Shown here: in pieces, positions 60,779 to 64,000 of the stretch
Layout of the letters: each line of letters starts with the position of its first letter
Position numbering within the stretch: the stretch's first letter is position 1
Origin: Maricaulis sp.
GTDB lineage: Bacteria; Pseudomonadota; Alphaproteobacteria; Caulobacterales; Maricaulaceae
DNA: 64,000 nucleotides
Assembly (NCBI RefSeq): GCF_015665295.1
Contig: NZ_JADFAJ010000014.1
Span: forward strand, 1-64,000
Direction of reading: 5' to 3'
Program-made: the position numbers and the translations under genes
The notes under the pieces: model-generated
The model's input: the letters and a program-made list of their open reading frames with translations, nothing else
Told to the model about the DNA's origin: nothing
Databases searched by the model: none

Positions 60779-61429
60779 GTGATCAGTTTTGCGGTCGCGC
60801 TGGGCCTGCTAGCCGTCGAGGAATGGTCGCTGCCGATAGAGCGCCGCGTCTGCGAAGGGCTGTCCTACGGAGTCTGGAGTGAACCGGATGCCAATGGACG
60901 GATGGTGCCGGGAGCACCGGACAGCTCGAGTTTCGAAGCTCATTTTCCTGTTGACGGATTTGATGATCGGCAGACCTGCACTTGGTACACGCACCAGCTT
61001 TCGGCGCTTGATGAACGCCGCCTGCCCTCGCCCGCTCGCGGCACGGAGTTTCGTCTGACCTGGCTACGTAGCTTCCATCATCCGATGAGCTTTCGTGTGT
61101 TCGTCGACGCGCAGGCGCGACAGGCCAGGCTGGAGTGGCGTGAGGCGGACGGTGCTGGCGGCTATGATCCTGGTCAATTGGCCCGTCATGACGTTGTTTT
61201 ACTAGACGATGCCGCGACGGCATCCTTCCTTGCTCGCTTGCAGGAAGCCGACATCTGCGCCGCGACACGGCAGGTCGATGGCGGCGAGGATGGTGCGCAA
61301 TGGATATTCGAAAGCTCCGGGTCGGACACCTACTGCCTGCACGATGCCTGGTCACCCGGCGGCGCCTTGCGCGAGCTGGGACACTTCCTGTTCGACTACG
61401 CGAGTGTGCCCGACGACGAACGGTACTGA
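60779..61429 (+). CDS. Hypothetical protein
   Basis: 216 residues, GTG start 13 bases after the helicase stop, with GGGTGAG next to it. The opening MISFAVALGLLAVEEW could be a short signal or hydrophobic core. Later, PVDGFDDRQTCTWYTHQLSALDERRL and SSGSDTYCLHDAWSPGGALRELGHFLFD contain histidine, tryptophan and cysteine residues that might bind a ligand. No family is recognised. The GC content at third positions is lower than in the neighbours, so it may be a less conserved accessory gene. Confidence 0.6.
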   Translation: MISFAVALGLLAVEEWSLPIERRVCEGLSYGVWSEPDANGRMVPGAPDSSSFEAHFPVDGFDDRQTCTWYTHQLSALDERRLPSPARGTEFRLTWLRSFHHPMSFRVFVDAQARQARLEWREADGAGGYDPGQLARHDVVLLDDAATASFLARLQEADICAATRQVDGGEDGAQWIFESSGSDTYCLHDAWSPGGALRELGHFLFDYASVPDDERY

Positions 61430-61436
61430 CCACGAG

Positions 61437-61490
61437 GCCCTCGCCCAGACAAGGCGAGGTGGATCGCCGCTTAGCGGCGAGACGGAGTGG
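61437..61490 (+). repeat. Dispersed intergenic repeat, copy 3
   Basis: CCCTCGCCCAGACAAGGCGAGG (stem-loop) is followed by TGGATCGCCGCTTAGCGGCGAGACGGAGTGGG. It shares GGCGAGACGGAG with copy 2 on the minus strand at 40403-40470. Confidence 0.65.
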
Positions 61491-61609
61491 GTGATGGGCG
61501 ATCAATGGCAGAACGCTGACGCGTTTCACCCCGTCCAGCCCGGATTCATTCCGGGGCATCCTCCCCATCAAGGGAAGGGGCTTTTTATACATTGGACTCC
61601 CCTCACACT

Positions 61610-61708
61610 CCGTCATCCCACGGGGAGCGCGCAGCGCTCATCCGGGGGACCTCGTCACGGACGTCTGGCGGATGGGTGAGGTCCCCCGGACAAGCCGGGG
61701 GATGACGG
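61610..61708. repeat. 99-bp compound palindrome with GTCCCCCGG arms
   Basis: Outer arms CCGTCATCCC (61610-61619) and GGGATGACGG (61699-61708) are perfectly complementary. Inner arms CCGGGGGACCTC (61642-61653) and GAGGTCCCCCGG (61678-61689) also pair. Elements of this type (GTCATCCCCCGGCTTGTCCGGGGGACC) are abundant between genes in alphaproteobacteria, of unknown function. Confidence 0.8.
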
Positions 61709-61868
61709 TGGTTACGTGGAGAGGACGCCGTTTCAAGCGTACCCGTTTACAGGTCTTCGGTCTCGGCAATCCACGTCCCCGCACGCGGGCAAGAAATCCT
61801 CAGCTCGCCCGATGACAAAACACCCGTTTCGCGGAAAGTTGGTCGCTCCAGCCACCCTGTGAGCCGCC

Positions 61869-62813
61869 ATGTTCCGTCTGCATCGCCTTTCTGTCCTCCT
61901 TGCGGCCATGACTGCCCTCGCCGCCTGTCAGGCAGAGGCCCCCGCGCCGGGCTTCACCGATCCGCATGCCGAGGCCCGACCGATTGCCTGGAATGAACTC
62001 CTCGATCGTCCCCGCGAGACGGCGACGGCGCGCCTTGCCTTTGGCGAGGGCGAGCTGGAGTTTGGTGAGTTGTGGCTGCCCGAGGGCGAGGGGCCCTTCC
62101 CGGTCGTGGCCATGGTGCATGGCGGGTGCTGGCTATCGCAGATACCCGGCACGATCCTGCAGGATTATATCGCCGCCGATCTGCGTGATCACGGGATTGC
62201 GGTCTGGAATCTCGAATATGCCCGTATCGGGCATGAGACCGGCGGTTGGCCGGGCACGTTCGAGGATATCGCCGACGGGATGGATCACCTCCGCGTGGTC
62301 GCGGCGGACTATCCGCTCGATCTCGACCGTCTGGTTCTCACCGGTCATTCCGCTGGCGGACATCTCGCCCTGTGGGCGGCGGCGCGCGGCGGCCTGTCCG
62401 AGGACAGTCCAGCCTGGCGGGCCGACCCGCTGCTGCCCGATGCCGTCGTCACCCTGGCCGGGATCAATGACCTCGCCGATTATCGCGCCCACGGGCCGGG
62501 GCGCTGCGGTGAGCCGGACACGGTGGATAATCTCATTGGCCCGGTCGAGGGTCAGACGCGCGAGCTAATGGCCCAGGTCTCGCCCGGCTCGATGGCCGGG
62601 ATCGCGGTGGACCAGGTCATCATCTCCGGCGAGCTCGACCCGATCGTCCCGCCGGTGCTGGGCGCGCGCTACACCCTCCTCGCCGGTGCGCGGGGTGACA
62701 CGGTGCGCCATGTCGTACTGCCCGCAGCGGGCCATTTCGAGCTGATCGATCCGACCGCGCCGGCCTGGCAGGATATCCGCGCCGTGCTGGTTGAGGCGCT
62801 GCAGGCAGATTAG
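61869..62813 (+). CDS. Alpha/beta-hydrolase esterase lipoprotein
   Basis: 314 residues. The signal MFRLHRLSVLLAAMTALAAC ends in a lipobox. VVAMVHGGCWLS is the HGG oxyanion motif, VLTGHSAGGHLALWAAAR is the nucleophile elbow with serine in G-H-S-A-G, and the acid and base lie in SGELDPIVPP and PAAGHFELIDP. It is a carboxylesterase of the BD-FAE type, probably anchored in the periplasm. The substrate is unknown. The upstream gap has no obvious promoter. Confidence 0.88.
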   Translation: MFRLHRLSVLLAAMTALAACQAEAPAPGFTDPHAEARPIAWNELLDRPRETATARLAFGEGELEFGELWLPEGEGPFPVVAMVHGGCWLSQIPGTILQDYIAADLRDHGIAVWNLEYARIGHETGGWPGTFEDIADGMDHLRVVAADYPLDLDRLVLTGHSAGGHLALWAAARGGLSEDSPAWRADPLLPDAVVTLAGINDLADYRAHGPGRCGEPDTVDNLIGPVEGQTRELMAQVSPGSMAGIAVDQVIISGELDPIVPPVLGARYTLLAGARGDTVRHVVLPAAGHFELIDPTAPAWQDIRAVLVEALQAD

Positions 62814-62863
62814 GCAGCGGCACAAATGTGCCCAGTCATGCTTATCTGTCTTTCCGGCAGACA

Positions 62864-62944
62864 GCCGCATCCGCTTCGTCAGCTCAAGGGTGAAACCGCG
62901 GAGCGGCGGCTTCGCCGCCCTTGACCTGACGAAGCGGATGCGGC
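62864..62944. repeat. Large inverted repeat (27 bp arms, one mismatch)
   Basis: GCCGCATCCGCTTCGTCAG (62864-62882) is exactly complementary to CTGACGAAGCGGATGCGGC (62926-62944); the pairing continues eight bases inward with one mismatch (to 62890 and 62918). The 27-base loop holds its own GGCGG-CTTCG-CCGCC hairpin. It lies between the esterase and prmA and could be a terminator, mobile-element relic or structured RNA. Confidence 0.85.
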
Positions 62945-63085
62945 GCACTGGCTGGCATGACAATCAAGGTCTTTTCCCGAGCTTTCGCTCGTGTCCGGAC
63001 CCACAGCACCCGCCCCCCACACCCTCCCCGCTTGATTTCCGCGCCGTCAGCGTCCACACCGCCCGCCTGATCCGGAGAGCTTCCC

Positions 63086-63949
63086 ATGACCACGCTTTGG
63101 CGCCTGACTGCCCTGTCCGATTTTGCCACGCTTGCCGATGTCGTCGAGCGGCTCGACGCGGTCTTTCCGCCGGTTGCGCTCAGCTGGGCGATCTTTGAGG
63201 AGGGCGAGACAGCGCGCCTCGACGTGCTGTTCCAGGCGATGCCCGATGAAGCCGCCTTCCGCGCCGCTTCGGGTCTGAGCGAGGATATCCTGGTCGAATT
63301 CGGCCCGCTGCCGGAAGAGGACTGGGTGCGCCTGTCGCTGCAGGGCCTCAAGCCGATTGTCGCCGGACGCTTCACCCTGTTTGGCGCGCATGACCGAGAC
63401 GCGGTCGAAACGGGCCAGATCGGTATCGAGATCGAGGCCGGACCGGCTTTCGGCACCGGTCATCACGGCACCACGCGCGGCTGCCTGATCGCCTTCTCGG
63501 AAATGCTCGATGCCGGCGCGGCGCCGGCGACGGTTTTCGACCTGGGTTGCGGCACGGCCGTCCTGGCGATCGCCGCCGCCAAGGTCCTGCCCGAGGCCGA
63601 GGTGCTGGCCTCGGATATCGATCCGGAAGCCATCGAGGAAAGCCTCGAGAACTGCACCAAGAACGCCACCCCCGGCATCGACTGTTTCGTCGCCGAGGGC
63701 CTCGACCATGCCAAGCTGGCCGGTCGCCGGTTCGAGCTGGTCTTTGCCAATATCCTGGCCGGACCGCTGGTCGAACTGGCCCCGGGTGTCGCGGAGATTC
63801 TGGCGCCCGGCGGCAAGGTCATCCTGTCCGGCCTGCTGACCGAACAGGAAACCCTGGTCCGCGCCGCCTATGAAGCCGCCGGCCTCAGCGTCCACCGCCA
63901 ACCGCCCCTGGAAGGCTGGGAGACGCTGGTCGCCAGCAAGACAGGCTGA
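63086..63949 (+). CDS. prmA: Ribosomal protein L11 methyltransferase
   Basis: 287 residues. GPAFGTGHHGTTRGCLIAF is the PrmA signature loop. FDLGCGTAVLAIAAAKVLPEAEVLASDIDPEAIEESLENC is the SAM site, and FELVFANILAGPLVELAP has the N-I-L-A block of PrmA. LILSGLLTEQ-like VILSGLLTEQE closes the domain. It trimethylates L11 at several residues. The N-terminal 100 residues form the L11-binding region. GGAGAG precedes the ATG. Confidence 0.95.
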   Translation: MTTLWRLTALSDFATLADVVERLDAVFPPVALSWAIFEEGETARLDVLFQAMPDEAAFRAASGLSEDILVEFGPLPEEDWVRLSLQGLKPIVAGRFTLFGAHDRDAVETGQIGIEIEAGPAFGTGHHGTTRGCLIAFSEMLDAGAAPATVFDLGCGTAVLAIAAAKVLPEAEVLASDIDPEAIEESLENCTKNATPGIDCFVAEGLDHAKLAGRRFELVFANILAGPLVELAPGVAEILAPGGKVILSGLLTEQETLVRAAYEAAGLSVHRQPPLEGWETLVASKTG

Positions 63950-63953
63950 GCCG

Positions 63954-64000
63954 CTAGTCTTCTGCCGGCGCCTCGCCAGTAAAGCCGGCAAAAAGATCGG
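63954..64000 (-). CDS. Possible C-terminus of a gene entering from the right edge (partial)
   Basis: A minus-strand frame reads DLFAGFTGEAPAED and stops at TAG (63954-63956), five bases after prmA ends. Only 14 codons are visible. The tight convergent spacing and acidic C-terminus make it credible, but no family can be assigned. Confidence 0.3.
   Translation of the reverse strand, partial: DLFAGFTGEAPAED

Larger units (their letters stand above)
61430..61868. other. 439-base intergenic stretch made largely of repeats
   Basis: Contains dispersed repeat copy 3 (61437-61490), a CTCCCC...GGGAAGGGG-CTTTTTAT hairpin near 61561-61586 that could terminate the upstream gene, and the imperfect palindrome at 61610-61708. 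No coding frame there has supporting features. Confidence 0.6.

Overview
This is a chromosomal window from a high-GC alphaproteobacterium of the Caulobacterales/Hyphomonadaceae type; a Maricaulis-like marine dimorphic bacterium is my best guess. The evidence is a circularly permuted two-piece tmRNA whose tag reads ANDNFAEEVALAA, an alpha-type SspB adaptor, a TipN-like polarity protein, the mreBCD-PBP2-rodA elongasome operon and an hflKC-degP-miaA block. Coding is dense (about 65 protein genes), and many neighbours are joined by 4-base ATGA, GTGA or TGATG overlaps. I see no prophage, insertion sequence or CRISPR array. Most of the window is ordinary core genome.

Layout. 1-6.0 kb: tRNA-Lys(CTT), an alpha/beta-hydrolase lipoprotein, and a minus-strand set of YfiR-like periplasmic protein, TonB-dependent receptor and chemoreceptor. 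6.2-10.7 kb: PqiA-like membrane protein, MarR regulator, fumarylpyruvate-hydrolase-like and maleylacetoacetate-isomerase-like enzymes, a double SnoaL-like exported protein and a DUF418 membrane protein. 11.3-18.1 kb: TipN-like coiled-coil protein, then an MFS transporter coupled to an Mla-type lipid transporter (permease with fused STAS domain, ATPase, MCE protein, lipoprotein). 18.2-22.5 kb: glycosyltransferase, methyltransferase and alpha/alpha-toroid protein, facing a second methyltransferase and a lipoprotein. 22.6-25 kb: proline iminopeptidase and a sodium symporter. 25-30.7 kb: mreB-mreC-mreD-PBP2-rodA. 30.9-40.1 kb: TVP38 protein, small regulator-like protein, divergent ketol-acid reductoisomerase, SnoaL-like protein, miaA, degP, hflC, hflK, folA, MazG-like, thyA.

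40.1-64 kb: a repeat-rich gap, VOC protein, tdk, a cytoplasmic double-PAS chemoreceptor, ssrA, sspB, a thioesterase, an MFS transporter, two paralogous exported proteins 6 kb apart, a RusA-like nuclease, fumC, an S41-like peptidase, DUF4169 and ribbon-helix-helix small proteins, a GIY-YIG-like protein, a 3-methyladenine glycosylase, an ArsR/SRPBCC pair, a ClC transporter, a PcrA/UvrD helicase, an esterase lipoprotein and prmA.

How the genes work together. mreB-rodA build the elongation machinery. folA, thyA and the MazG-like protein serve thymidylate supply and probably nucleotide-pool cleaning. hflKC with degP serve membrane and periplasmic quality control. ssrA and sspB serve ribosome rescue and ClpXP delivery. 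The least understood parts are the sugar/methyl-transfer cluster at 18.2-22.5 kb, the YfiR-TonB-chemoreceptor set, the KARI paralogue next to miaA, the exported paralogue family and three kinds of intergenic repeat. Start sites were moved downstream wherever a Shine-Dalgarno sequence, signal peptide or family alignment argued for it.
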